Shown piece by piece: positions 1 through 8,439 of a DNA stretch of 64,000 bases. Both the position numbers and the translations under genes were made by a program. The stretch comes from Bacillus norwichensis. Its GTDB lineage: Bacteria; Bacillota; Bacilli; Bacillales; Bacillaceae_C. Below the pieces are notes generated by a model. That model was not told the DNA's origin. It was given only the letters and a program-made list of their open reading frames with translations, and did no database searches. Position 1 is the first letter of the stretch. Every line of letters starts with the position of its first letter. The stretch is taken from NCBI RefSeq assembly GCF_014836955.1, contig NZ_JACSPV010000009.1:81689-145688 (forward strand). The letters run 5' to 3'.

Positions 1-393
1 AATAATTACTAAAACAACATTATACATTAATGGAAGGAGTATTCCTGTACCAATAGCTTGAAGCATTCTCCCTATTAATAACAAACTAAAATTTGGAGCA
101 ATTGCAGCACTTATTGAACCTAAAATAGAAAATACTACTGAAGTTATAAATAGCTTTCTTGTTGAAAACCATTGGATTAGAAGTGCCGAAATAGGTACTA
201 AAACGCCAATGGTTAAAAGGTAGCCCGTTGTTAACCACTGAACGGTAGATGCATTTATTTGAAACACCTGCATTAAATCACTAAAAGCCATATTTAAGGC
301 TGTTTCGAAAAATAAACCTATAAATCCCGCCAGCAACAAAGATATCATAATAGGAATCACACTAAATTGCTTTTCATTTCTTTGTACTTCCAT
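1..393 (-). CDS. DHA2-family MFS multidrug exporter (N-terminal part)
   Basis: This is the first 131 codons of a drug:proton antiporter that continues past the left edge of the window. The ATG at 391-393 is preceded by an AAGGTGGGG ribosome binding site. The translation shows hydrophobic segments at about residues 12-35, 48-68 and 75-100, with WLTTGYLLTIGVLVPIS and GRMLQAIGTGILLP, which are typical of TM2 and TM4 in the 14-helix DHA2 (EmrB/QacA/LmrB-like) exporters. It is the last visible gene of a TetR-GNAT-MFS unit, so it is probably repressed by the upstream TetR and induced by its own substrate. The substrate cannot be told from sequence. Confidence 0.85.
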   Translation of the reverse strand, partial: MEVQRNEKQFSVIPIMISLLLAGFIGLFFETALNMAFSDLMQVFQINASTVQWLTTGYLLTIGVLVPISALLIQWFSTRKLFITSVVFSILGSISAAIAPNFSLLLIGRMLQAIGTGILLPLMYNVVLVII

Positions 394-429
394 ATAACCC
401 CACCTTACAAAGGATAAAAATAATCATAT

Positions 430-981
430 TTATATATTTCTTACTTGCTTTTCAAGGTATTCATTTTGCAAAAGCCCCATATGAATGATGTCATGCCATT
501 CACCATTTCTAAATAGACTTTGTCTACTATTTCCTTCCTCCTGAAAACCGATTTTAGTGTACAAACGAATAGCTCTATCATTAAATGAAAATACTTTAAG
601 GGAAACTCGATGGAGGTTCATTTCGTAAAAAACATAATCCAACAGTAATTTCAAACCCTCTGAACCATAGCCTTTTCCCCAATATTCCTTTTCCCCGATA
701 TCAATAATACATTCAGCATTTCTATTTTTATAATCAATGTTGATTAATGATACAATGCCAATTGGTATTTCATCTCCTTTTTCAACCATAATATAGCATT
801 TGGCTGAATGAGATCCCAAAATAACATGATCTACAAATTCTTTAGTTGCTTCCATTGGATAAACATCTAAAGATGAGTTGGTGGAATGCATAACTTCCAT
901 ATCGTTTCTCCACTTGTGATAAAGTTCTGTATCTTCCTTTGTCATCTTTCTTAATCTCACTCTTGATGATTCAAACAACAT
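430..981 (-). CDS. GNAT N-acetyltransferase, RimJ/RimL type
   Basis: A cytoplasmic acetyl-CoA-dependent acetyltransferase of 183 residues. The acetyl-CoA binding loop is visible as YWGKGYGSEGLKLLLDYVF, followed by HRVSLKVFSFNDRAIRLYTKIGF, the usual beta5-alpha5 end of the fold. A GTG at 988-990 lies in the same frame, but I prefer the ATG at 979-981 because AGGAG sits eight bases upstream of it. The gene starts about 12 bases after the TetR stop codon and is followed by the exporter, so the three form one operon. The substrate could be a drug or a protein N-terminus; the operon context favours small-molecule detoxification, which is inference. Confidence 0.85.
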   Translation of the reverse strand: MLFESSRVRLRKMTKEDTELYHKWRNDMEVMHSTNSSLDVYPMEATKEFVDHVILGSHSAKCYIMVEKGDEIPIGIVSLINIDYKNRNAECIIDIGEKEYWGKGYGSEGLKLLLDYVFYEMNLHRVSLKVFSFNDRAIRLYTKIGFQEEGNSRQSLFRNGEWHDIIHMGLLQNEYLEKQVRNI

Positions 982-993
982 AGTGATCACTCC

Positions 994-1617
994 TTATAGT
1001 GCAGATTTTGGATTAATTAATTTTTCTAAAGAAAAAAGTAAGACGGATAATTGATTCTTTACTTTTGTTTGTTCATGTCCCAATTGAAATGTGTCCAACA
1101 TTAAACCGTTTATAAATGATAGGAGATACCGTGCTATAGAACGAGTAGATTGTTGAGGTCTAAATTCTCCTTTAAGCATACCTTCATTCAATACTTCTTC
1201 TATAGCTTCAGTAGTTCGCTTATAGCGTTCAGAAATGTAAGGGAAATTATCTTTATTATTTGCGTAATTAGATGATAAAAAGAATTCTGCCTTTGCATAG
1301 AGCAGTGTTTGCTCAATTGCCTCAATATAAAATTGCTGTTCTTCAACCCATTTTTTTAATTGTGGCCATATTGGACCTTCATCAGATGACACAAAATATT
1401 GAATGTCTTTTTGGTCATCATATTTTAAGACTTCGATAAAAACGTGATCAATATTATCGAAATAACTATAGAATGCACCTCTGGATATTCCAGCCTTGTC
1501 CATAATATCTTGCATAGATGTGTGAACAAATCCTTTCTCGATAAACACCTTCTTGGCTACTTCTATCAATTCTCTTTTTCTTTCTTTTTTATATTCTTCG
1601 CTAACTTTTGGTGCCAT
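994..1617 (-). CDS. TetR/AcrR-family repressor
   Basis: A 207-residue transcription regulator. The N-terminal helix-turn-helix is clear at about residues 10-60 (IMDKAGISRGAFYSYF); the rest is a variable helical ligand-binding domain. The frame is open for 33 further codons upstream, but the ATG at 1615-1617 (MAPK start) follows GGAGGTGG at ideal spacing and matches family start positions. It is first in an operon with a GNAT enzyme and a DHA2 exporter, so it most likely represses them and itself through the long dyad just upstream (1656-1713). Confidence 0.88.
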   Translation of the reverse strand: MAPKVSEEYKKERKRELIEVAKKVFIEKGFVHTSMQDIMDKAGISRGAFYSYFDNIDHVFIEVLKYDDQKDIQYFVSSDEGPIWPQLKKWVEEQQFYIEAIEQTLLYAKAEFFLSSNYANNKDNFPYISERYKRTTEAIEEVLNEGMLKGEFRPQQSTRSIARYLLSFINGLMLDTFQLGHEQTKVKNQLSVLLFSLEKLINPKSAL

Positions 1618-1655
1618 AAAGCCACCTCCATAATGATTGACAAAGGGTATACAAT

Positions 1656-1713
1656 AAACTATACACTTATGTCGTTTTATATGATAGATTATACCGACAC
1701 CAGTGTATAGTTT
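1656..1713. promoter_or_regulatory. Long inverted repeat upstream of tetR, likely operator
   Basis: Two 19-base arms (1656-1674 and 1695-1713) match at 17 positions when one is reverse-complemented: AAACTATACACT, two mismatches, then TGTCG. The spacer is 20 bases. The dyad lies 39-96 bases before the tetR ATG, where an autoregulatory TetR operator or pair of operators would lie. A weaker outer pair (AAAGGGT at 1642-1648 and ACCCTTT at 1716-1722) extends it. Confidence 0.6.
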
Positions 1714-1719
1714 CAACCC

Positions 1720-2116
1720 TTTATATTAATATTTTTGTTTTTTAGTTATGTAAATTATCTTGTAAATATAGGACGACCAGTCATAAAAAATCTACATTCT
1801 AATGAGAAAGAATGTGGTTAAGTTAGCAATTCATTAGGGTTAATGTAATAATTTCACCAGAAAACCCCGCAAATAATTTCTACTCCCAAAATTATTATGT
1901 TTCAGTAAATATATTTTTCTACATGATAATCCGAATTAGTGCTTTATGATCATTAATTAAATAAAAATGAGTTTCCACACTAAAATCCGATTACCCGAAT
2001 AATTTACACACTTTAGTTGGTAAGCCCAAAAAATATACTTTACAGGTTTTCTATCTCCATATTTTATGGTCAACCATTTATGGTCGGTCATACCAACTAT
2101 TTTTGGATTCATGTGA
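1720..2116. other. AT-rich intergenic stretch
   Basis: About 400 bases without a supportable reading frame on either strand. GGTCATAC-like and GACCAGTCATA-like words recur near 1775 and 2085, but I could not assign them to a known element. It separates the tetR operon from the decayed region to its right. Confidence 0.5.
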
Positions 2117-2460
2117 TTAAACACTACTAGTTCCTTTTATCAATCTTTTCATCCAAAAAAAAGACCACGATTTCCGTCTGTTCCCTGGAAGAAAAACCCC
2201 CGGAATAATGGCACACGTGGTAAATCCGATTGTTCACCAGAAAGTATAATTGAACACATTGACCCATGATGCGACATCGAGCATCGGTCCATGAATTAAT
2301 TGACTCTGTAAGTTGGCGGCACGCACTGCAGTTCCAAATGCTCCACCTACTTGTTGAGCAATCGCGTGATACTGATGCCATGAGAAACCTGTTTTTCCGG
2401 CATATCTTTATAAGTGGCATCTACAACAGGGATAAGCACTGCTCCAAATTCTACTCCTAA
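2117..2460 (-). pseudogene. C-terminal remnant of a DHA2 MFS exporter
   Basis: Reading the minus strand from 2460, one frame gives GAVLIPVVDATYKDMP and EKQVSHGISI; after a frame change near 2370 the next gives QQVGGAFGTAVRAANLQSQL, SWVNVFNYTFW, a stop, then TIGFTTCAIIPGVFLP. These are the TM11-TM14 signatures of DHA2 exporters (SHGTAxNNTxxQVGGAxGTA, AFWxTIGFxxxALxxxFFLP). One frameshift and one internal stop, with no N-terminal part upstream, mark it as dead. It is not the missing end of the exporter at 1-393, which would lie outside the window. Confidence 0.75.
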
Positions 2461-2514
2461 CCTATGGCTCGCATGAGAAAATAGACGTTTAAATCTGTTT
2501 CTTTCCATAAGGTG

Positions 2515-2695
2515 GATTCGGGACACCAGTACCTGATTTTTTCAATTGAAGTTGATGATCTTGAAAACGCACTAGCTCGCATAAAAGAAACAGGATTTCC
2601 AATTGATTATGGATCAGCTCAGGAACCATAGGGTGTTCGGCGATTATGTAAGGGATTCAATCTGAAAGCTCGTCAATATTCTTATCCATTTGTAA
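2515..2695 (+). pseudogene. VOC/glyoxalase-family C-terminal remnant
   Basis: The frame from 2515 reads DSGHQYLIFSIEVDDLENAL and ARIKETGFPIDYG, then EP followed by TAG where the family has Trp, then GVRR. A shift of frame gives VRDSI*KLVNILIHL, matching the family ending VRDPFGKLVNILSH. The fold is the vicinal-oxygen-chelate (glyoxalase/bleomycin-resistance) module. No start, a nonsense codon and a frameshift show that it is a pseudogene. Confidence 0.75.
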
Positions 2696-2775
2696 ATTAA
2701 TGAAGGGTAATTTGAAATCTTCTAATTCCTAAGTATAGATAGCCAATTATCTTGAAAGTAAATGGTTATTTTTTA

Positions 2776-2804
2776 TTGACTAAGTGTTCATTCAAAGATA
2801 AAAT
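2776..2804 (+). promoter_or_regulatory. SigA-type promoter for the hydrolase-tetR pair
   Basis: TTGACT (2776-2781) and TAAAAT (2799-2804) are separated by 17 bases, 33 bases before the start of the hydrolase gene. This fits the vegetative sigma consensus well. Confidence 0.7.
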
Positions 2805-2837
2805 GTTGATAAACTTGAATTTTATGGGGGGATTTTA

Positions 2838-3587
2838 ATGGATTTGTACTATGAGATTAATGGTACTGGACATCCAGTTGTTATGATCCATGGCGGAGGT
2901 ACTGATTTGCGGGAATGGAATTACTTGGCACCTCTACTGGCTAAGTATTATCAAGTAATTTCTGTTGATGGTCGAGGTGTTGGTCAATCACCAACTCCGA
3001 AAGACCAAGTTAACTATGTGGAAGATATGCGGTTTTTTATAGATGAGCTTGAGCTTGATAAGCCAACCATCATCGGTCATTCCATTGGTGGGCAAATTGC
3101 AACTGAATTCGCTTTAACTTATCCGGAAAAAGTCACAAACCTTGTTTTAATTGCTCCTGCTTTATCAGGATTTCAAGGTTACACAGAATATGAGCAAATA
3201 ATGCAAAAGGTGATGGGGGCTGCCCCGGATGTGGAGAAGATGGTAGATTTGATGCTGCATTCTCCAATGTATCAAGTCGTTATCCATAGTCCGCAAAGAA
3301 ATCTTGCCACGCAAATGCTTCAAGATCAGTTTCAACGAGTGTTGGGTGGACCTGCTTTTGAAATGATATGGCCCAATCCTCCTGCCATCGACCGATTAGA
3401 AGAGTTGACAGCCAAAACATTATTTATTATTGGCGAAAAGGATTTACCTGAAAATTTTCTTGCTCTTGAACACTTTAGAAAAATTCAAAATATCAATTTT
3501 ATTGAAATACCAAATGCTGATCATATCTTGACCTTGACACATTCTGAAGCGTTAAATCAGGCAATCACTGCTTTTATGGAGGAATGA
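2838..3587 (+). CDS. Alpha/beta-fold hydrolase
   Basis: A 249-residue soluble alpha/beta hydrolase. The oxyanion-hole HGGG motif is at residues 18-21, the nucleophile elbow GHSIGG places Ser82, the acid is probably Asp202 (IIGEKDLP) and the base His229 (NADHILTLTH), so the catalytic triad is complete. A cap of about residues 125-185 covers the active site. A good ribosome binding site (GGGGGG) precedes the ATG. It shares a promoter with the tetR gene that starts seven bases after its stop, so its expression is likely controlled by that repressor. The substrate is unknown; esters or small lactones are usual. Confidence 0.85.
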   Translation: MDLYYEINGTGHPVVMIHGGGTDLREWNYLAPLLAKYYQVISVDGRGVGQSPTPKDQVNYVEDMRFFIDELELDKPTIIGHSIGGQIATEFALTYPEKVTNLVLIAPALSGFQGYTEYEQIMQKVMGAAPDVEKMVDLMLHSPMYQVVIHSPQRNLATQMLQDQFQRVLGGPAFEMIWPNPPAIDRLEELTAKTLFIIGEKDLPENFLALEHFRKIQNINFIEIPNADHILTLTHSEALNQAITAFMEE

Positions 3588-3594
3588 AGTTAAA

Positions 3595-4191
3595 ATGCCA
3601 CGTACACCAGAAGAGAATAATCGTATTCGCCAAGCATCCAAAGAAAAAATTAGAGCTGCGGCTATGGAGTTATTTATGAAGCAGGGATATTACGCTACTT
3701 CTATAAGCGATATAGCTAAACAAGGGGGGATTTCGAAAGGTTTGCTCTATAACTATTACAAAGGAAAAGAAGAGCTGCTTGCTGAAATGGTAGAGACAAG
3801 AATCAGAGAAGTGGTTGAAGTCATGGAAGAAGCAACCACTTTAGAGACTGCTAGTGAACAGCTTGAATATATAGTCAATGGCGCCATTGATAACATTTAT
3901 CAAAATCCGGAAGTTCATCGGTTCTATCTTCATTTGCAAACTCAGCCAGAAGCTGATGAAGAGTTGATAAAATACAGTTATCTCATTATTGAAGAAAATG
4001 CCAGGCAATTTGAGTTTCAATGTGAAATATTTGAAAGAATGGGAATAAATGAGCCGAGGAAACGGTCGCTATATTTTTCGTCCGTGCTTCAAGGCAGCAT
4101 GCTGATGATATCTACCTATCCGCAGAAGTTTCCCATTGAAGAGATAAAAGCACAAATTATTCATGAATTTTGCAGATCATCTAATGTATAA
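3595..4191 (+). CDS. TetR-family regulator
   Basis: A 198-residue regulator with an N-terminal helix-turn-helix (about residues 15-60, SISDIAKQGGISKGLLYNYY) and a helical C-terminal domain. It starts seven bases after the hydrolase stop codon, using GGAATGAAG as its ribosome binding site. The arrangement, enzyme first and repressor second under one promoter, suggests autoregulation with the hydrolase. No clear palindrome stands out in the upstream promoter, so the operator is not assigned. Confidence 0.85.
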   Translation: MPRTPEENNRIRQASKEKIRAAAMELFMKQGYYATSISDIAKQGGISKGLLYNYYKGKEELLAEMVETRIREVVEVMEEATTLETASEQLEYIVNGAIDNIYQNPEVHRFYLHLQTQPEADEELIKYSYLIIEENARQFEFQCEIFERMGINEPRKRSLYFSSVLQGSMLMISTYPQKFPIEEIKAQIIHEFCRSSNV

Positions 4192-4233
4192 AATAGATAA
4201 GGAACCTTAACAGTTCGATTAATGGTCCAATTG

Positions 4234-4386
4234 ATGTTCCTGAGTCAAATGAAATGTGTACACACCATTTCGGTGAATGTCAGTCTGTTTCAATGTGAAA
4301 ACTGTGGAGGAGAAATGAATCCAACGTACTATAAAGGAATTTATCGGCAGGTAACTTTCAGCTGTAAATGGAGAAAACAATCATGA
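4234..4386 (+). other. Possible 50-codon ORF with a CxxC pair
   Basis: An open frame reads MFLSQMKCVH, then LFQCENCGGEMNPTYYKGIY and ends in FSCKWRKQS. The CENC pair resembles half of a zinc ribbon. No convincing ribosome binding site precedes the ATG, and it lies in a zone of gene fragments, so it may be another remnant rather than a gene. Confidence 0.25.
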
Positions 4387-4770
4387 TAAAAGTCAATAAG
4401 GTTCATTACAGTTATGATTCAACCAAAATATTAAATGGCTTGAATTTGTTGGAGAGTGATCCAATCATCCTTGGACTTTGGGGGCGGAAGGGCACGGGGA
4501 AAACAACCTTAATGAAGCTGTTAGCTGGCCATTTAAAACCTGATCAAGGTGAAATAACTCTATTTGGATTTAATGCAAGAGGAACATCCATTCAGTGTGA
4601 TTTGGAAGGTAAAAGATGCGTTTCGATGCGTTACGCTTTGGTGATTATTACAATCCAAATTTCGATATGAATTTTGCAAAAGAACTGTTAACTGATTTTA
4701 ATTTACATGAAAACAAACATGTAACCAAACTCTCCAAAGGTATGAAATCCGCATTGCAATTTATTATTCT
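4383..4770 (+). pseudogene. Truncated ABC transporter ATP-binding protein
   Basis: Starting at ATG 4383 the frame reads MIKVNKVHYSYDSTKILNGL and has a Walker A-like GRKGTGKTT. The frame then breaks near 4610-4620, and a second frame continues with ALRFGDYYNPNFDMNFAKEL and the signature-like LSKGMKSALQFII. Walker B, the D-loop and the H-loop are absent because the gene stops being recognisable at about 4770, where VOC sequence begins. The FGDYYNPNFD block is typical of YtrB-like Gram-positive ATPases. Frameshift plus deletion make it non-functional. Confidence 0.75.
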
Positions 4771-4976
4771 GCGAAAGAGTATATCAAAAGAAGATATATG
4801 CCGAAGGCATTCCAGCAACGATGTTTGGGGTTCAAGATATTCAAAAAGAGTACGAACAACTAGTGAAACTTGGAGTGAAGTTTACCATGGAACTGACAGA
4901 AATGGTGGAAGTCACAATAGCTGTCTTCGATGATACATGCGGCAATCTTATTCAGATCGCTCAGCAGAACTCATGA
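4771..4976 (+). pseudogene. C-terminal fragment of a VOC-family protein
   Basis: The frame reads QKKIYAEGIPATMFGVQDIQ, KEYEQLVKLGVKF, then VTIAVFDDTCGNLIQIAQQ and a stop at 4974-4976. This is the second half of a glyoxalase/VOC module, including the metal-binding acidic turn in FDDTCGNLIQI. It is joined directly to the ABC fragment before it, so a deletion has brought two unrelated gene pieces together. There is no start codon with a ribosome binding site. Confidence 0.7.
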
Positions 4977-5055
4977 CGAAAATGTGATGTATGAGAAGTT
5001 GTGAAAGCAGCTTTTTATTATTAGAAAAAATATTAATAGAATAGAGGTGCAATGT

Positions 5056-5940
5056 ATGGGGGTAGAAATTTATCAATTAAGTAAGTCTTTTGGGGAAACG
5101 AAAGCTGTTAAAAATCTTAGCTTCTCTTTGAAAAAGGGGGAGGTACTCGGACTTCTTGGAAGAAACGGAGCGGGCAAGACAACTACAATTAAAATGTTGC
5201 TATGCTTATTATCACCGGATCGAGGGGAAATGAAGTGGGAAGGAAAAAGGCTTGATCAGGCAAATGTCTCAATCGGCTATCTTCCTGAAGAAAGGGGACT
5301 TTATCCGAAAACGAAGATTGTCACACAACTTCGTTATTTTGGTGAGCTTGAAGGTATGAGCCGCAAACAAGTTGATGAGGCAATTGATCATTGGCTTGAA
5401 AAACTTGAAATAACCGAATATAAAACAAAAAAAGCAAATGAATTATCAAAAGGAAACCAGCAAAAAATTCAATTAATCGCAACATTGTTACATGATCCGG
5501 AATTGATTATTTTAGACGAACCATTCAGTGGCTTAGACCCAGTAAATGCCAATCTGTTATCCTTGATCATTGAAGAGCAAATAAAAGCAGGAAAAACCGT
5601 CATTCTGTCGAGTCATCGAATGGAGCAAATTGAAAGCTTTTGCGAGCATATTTGTTTAATGAAAAAAGGAGAAGCGATCGTTAAAGGGAGATTGGATCAA
5701 ATTAAACAAGATTACGGCTTCCGTAATTTAACGATTTCGAACAGTGAAGCTGTTGAAGCTGCACTTCATGATTGGAAAATACCTTTTGAAAAAGGACAAG
5801 CCGACATCGTCGTGAAAGTGACGGATGATAAAGAAGCGATTCAACTTCTCAACCGATTCGAGGAACGCTCGATCCCCATTCGCAATTTCAGGATGTTAGA
5901 GCCGACATTAAATGAAATCTTTATTGAAAAGGTGGGATAA
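5056..5940 (+). CDS. ABC transporter ATP-binding protein, NatA/YhaQ-like
   Basis: A 294-residue ATPase of an ABC-2 exporter. Walker A GRNGAGKTT is near residue 40, the signature LSKGNQQKIQ near 135, Walker B LIILDEPFSGLDP near 155 and the switch SSHRMEQIE near 190. The extra roughly 80-residue C-terminal domain is typical of NatA/YhaQ ATPases. A GTG at 5047 is in frame, but GAGGTG sits six bases before ATG 5056. The permease gene starts two bases after its stop. Such pairs export sodium or act in envelope stress; the substrate here is not known. Confidence 0.88.
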   Translation: MGVEIYQLSKSFGETKAVKNLSFSLKKGEVLGLLGRNGAGKTTTIKMLLCLLSPDRGEMKWEGKRLDQANVSIGYLPEERGLYPKTKIVTQLRYFGELEGMSRKQVDEAIDHWLEKLEITEYKTKKANELSKGNQQKIQLIATLLHDPELIILDEPFSGLDPVNANLLSLIIEEQIKAGKTVILSSHRMEQIESFCEHICLMKKGEAIVKGRLDQIKQDYGFRNLTISNSEAVEAALHDWKIPFEKGQADIVVKVTDDKEAIQLLNRFEERSIPIRNFRMLEPTLNEIFIEKVG

Positions 5941-5941
5941 T

Positions 5942-7153
5942 ATGGGGAAATTTATGACCGTTTTTAAGTTTCATTTGAAAGACGGATTGACTTCGAAGTC
6001 ATTTATCTTCGGTAATCTAATTACAATTGTAATTGTACTTGGGATTTTTGGCTTTAGTCATTTTTCGTCGAACGGGTCAAAGGATGAAGTCGCATTCATT
6101 AATCCAACGTCCTACAAAACAAATATCGATCAGCTAAATAAAGGCCTGAATTCGGTAAAACTGTTTTTACAAGAAGAAGGCGATCTGGCGCAATTAAAGA
6201 AACTAGTTAGAGTCGGGGAGCTCGATGGCATTATCGAAATGAAAGAAAAGAACGGTTTACCCGCATTGACGTACACGTATAAATCTTTTGCTGATCAAGA
6301 GCTAGTGGCCATCCTAACTCAAAAAATCCAACAAGTAGGGATCAATAAAACAATTGCGGATTCGAACGTTAACCCGGAGGTTGCGGCTAAACTGGTAACA
6401 CCCGTTCCAGTAGAAAACAAAGCATTAAAAGATACGACTGGAACAGTGGGGATCGTTTATATTTTCGTTATCCTAATGTATTTGTTAATCCTCGGTCAAG
6501 GTCAAATGATTGCAAATACCATTACTGCTGAAAAGGCATCGCGTGTTATGGAAATCATGATACCGAAAGTAAAGCCGATCTATATGATGTATGGAAAAAT
6601 TCTTGTACAGTTAGTCACGGGACTAGTGCAAATTGTTATCATGCTTCTAGGCTTTCTTGCAAGTTACTCCTTAGGTTGGATTGATGGGAAACAATTTTCA
6701 TTTTTCGGCTTTGATATTGATCTAAGCAATTTAACTGGAATCGTGATTGCTTCCTTTATCATTTATTTTATTCTCGGCTATCTATTATATGCGATTGGAT
6801 ATGCAGCAGTCGGTGCTGTCGTTAGCCGAACGGAAGACTTAGGTTCAGTTTCTTTCCCGATTATTATGTGCATCATGGTGGCTTTTTTTATCGGAATAAG
6901 CTCCATCTTTAACCCTGCATCAACACATGTTGTTGTTAGCTCCTATATCCCAATTACATCACCGATTGTGACATTTTCAAGAATCGTATCCGGCGAAGCG
7001 GGCTATGCGGAGATGGGCATTACCATCGTCATTCTTCTAGCTAGCATTGCAATCATTAACCACTTGGCAAGTAGAATTTACGTGAACGGCGTCATGAATT
7101 ACAGCGGAAAAGTGAAATTTAAAGATGTTATTCAAATGGCACAAAAACATTAA
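5942..7153 (+). CDS. ABC-2 permease, NatB/YhaP-like
   Basis: A 403-residue membrane partner of the preceding ATPase. It has one N-terminal membrane segment (about residues 20-40), a large extracytoplasmic domain (about 45-165), and five or six C-terminal helices from about residue 170. The motif ITAEKASRVMEIMI is the usual coupling-helix region of NatB/YhaP permeases. ATG 5942 follows GGTGGG at good spacing; the frame extends 10 codons upstream into the ATPase gene. The two genes form a two-gene operon followed by an IS remnant. Confidence 0.87.
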   Translation: MGKFMTVFKFHLKDGLTSKSFIFGNLITIVIVLGIFGFSHFSSNGSKDEVAFINPTSYKTNIDQLNKGLNSVKLFLQEEGDLAQLKKLVRVGELDGIIEMKEKNGLPALTYTYKSFADQELVAILTQKIQQVGINKTIADSNVNPEVAAKLVTPVPVENKALKDTTGTVGIVYIFVILMYLLILGQGQMIANTITAEKASRVMEIMIPKVKPIYMMYGKILVQLVTGLVQIVIMLLGFLASYSLGWIDGKQFSFFGFDIDLSNLTGIVIASFIIYFILGYLLYAIGYAAVGAVVSRTEDLGSVSFPIIMCIMVAFFIGISSIFNPASTHVVVSSYIPITSPIVTFSRIVSGEAGYAEMGITIVILLASIAIINHLASRIYVNGVMNYSGKVKFKDVIQMAQKH

Positions 7154-7172
7154 AATAAGCTATTTTACGAGT

Positions 7173-7390
7173 CTAAAAAAATCAGCATGGATGGAAAGGG
7201 TCGTGCACTGGATAATATCATTATCGAACGTTTTTGGCGAAACATAAAGTACGAGGAGGTGTACTTAAAAGAATACGAGACTCCAAGGGAAACAAGGAAA
7301 AATATAAGGGACTATATAGATTTTTACAATCACGAACGTCCCCATCAGTCATTAAACTATGAAACACCAGCATCTATTTATTTCGGGTAG
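7173..7390 (+). mobile_element. IS3-family transposase OrfB, C-terminal remnant
   Basis: The frame reads KISMDGKGRALDNIIIERFW, KYEEVYLKEYETPRETR and ends YNHERPHQSLNYETPASIYF, the last 70 residues of an IS150/IS3-group DDE transposase including the catalytic Glu in IIIERFW. The N-terminal 200 or so residues, OrfA and the left end are missing, so this copy cannot transpose. It follows the permease gene directly. Confidence 0.88.
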
Positions 7391-7767
7391 GTGGATCGCT
7401 GGTTGTCCACCACCATTGACCTTGCTTTTGTCCGTGTTCATTGAGCCCACGCAGGCCAAAAAATAGCCTGAAGGGGCTGATTCTTCTTTAAATTGTAACA
7501 CGGACAAATCGATTCTAAGCATTCGTGGGCCCCCCTCCATCGCCTGCTAAGAATCGGGCGCGGCGGTCAATGGCAAGCAGCTGTCGCTAAGGCTGGCTCT
7601 AACATCGAAAAAGTGGTTCCCATTTTCAGTGAGGCAAGTACTCGCTTTAACCGTGAAAGGGCAAAGACACAATCTATTAACCTACCTTATTTTTAAAAAA
7701 GTATTGTCTTGACATTGGGGTCCACTTTAGTATTTGAAATAGCATCTATGCAAGTTTAAGAAGTAAT
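7391..7767. mobile_element. Right-hand tail of the IS3-family remnant
   Basis: No gene is present. A pair TTTGTCCGTGTT / AACACGGACAAA forms an inverted repeat near 7426-7506. The stretch GTCTTGACATTGGGGTCCAC at about 7706-7725 looks like an IS150-group terminal inverted repeat and probably marks the right end of the element. I did not find a matching left end before 7173. Confidence 0.5.
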
Positions 7768-7806
7768 ATGATTATTAAGTGGAGAAAAGGAAATGGGGAG
7801 AAGCTA

Positions 7807-8310
7807 TTGACTATACGAATTTTAAATGAGTCTGATGCTCAGTTATACCAAGAATTACGTTTAAGTGCATTAAAAATCAACCCTGAAGCATTTGGCTCAA
7901 CTTATGAGAGAGAGGCTAAATTCACTCTTGAAGCTGTAGCAGAACGATTAAAACCAAACGATAACAAATTTGTCTTGGGTGCTTTTGAGGATAGAAATTT
8001 ATTAGTGGGAATTGTGACTTTTGTGCGTGAAAGTAGTCTTAAAACTGCTCACAAAGGGAATGTTTTCGGAATGTTTGTGAAGCCAGAAATGCGAGGACAA
8101 GGGTTAGGGAAATTGCTCCTGCTTGAACTGATAAAAAAGGCAAAAGATTGCATCGGTTTGGAACAAATTAATTTAACAGTGATATCCAATAATGAGCCTG
8201 CAAAGAATCTATATAGATCCTTTGGATTCCAAATTTACGGGGTAGAAAAGAATGCTTTAAAAGATAACGGGAAGTATTTTGACGAAGATTTAATGGTTTT
8301 AAAAATCTAA
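7807..8310 (+). CDS. GNAT N-acetyltransferase
   Basis: A 167-residue acetyltransferase. The fold is complete from TIRILNESDAQLYQELRLSA to the C-terminal DEDLMVLKI, with the acetyl-CoA loop MRGQGLGKLLLLELI near residue 100 and NEPAKNLYRSFGF near 135. An ATG at 7768 is in frame, but GGGGAG is spaced six bases before TTG 7807, and homologous proteins begin at this position. It stands alone between the IS remnant and an MFS gene. The substrate is not evident. Confidence 0.82.
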   Translation: MTIRILNESDAQLYQELRLSALKINPEAFGSTYEREAKFTLEAVAERLKPNDNKFVLGAFEDRNLLVGIVTFVRESSLKTAHKGNVFGMFVKPEMRGQGLGKLLLLELIKKAKDCIGLEQINLTVISNNEPAKNLYRSFGFQIYGVEKNALKDNGKYFDEDLMVLKI

Positions 8311-8439
8311 TTTTAATCTAACGTAGGGTGTTATTTTACAAGAATAATGGGTGGCCATATAATGAAGGTTTTCTTTGAATTTTACGCTTTATTAACATTA
8401 AAGTTTAATAAAATCTAAAAAAAAGAGGTGAATGATGAT

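Noticed and set aside
1444..1710. Plus-strand 88-codon frame
   Set aside because: It is antisense to the tetR start and operator and has no ribosome binding site or family match.
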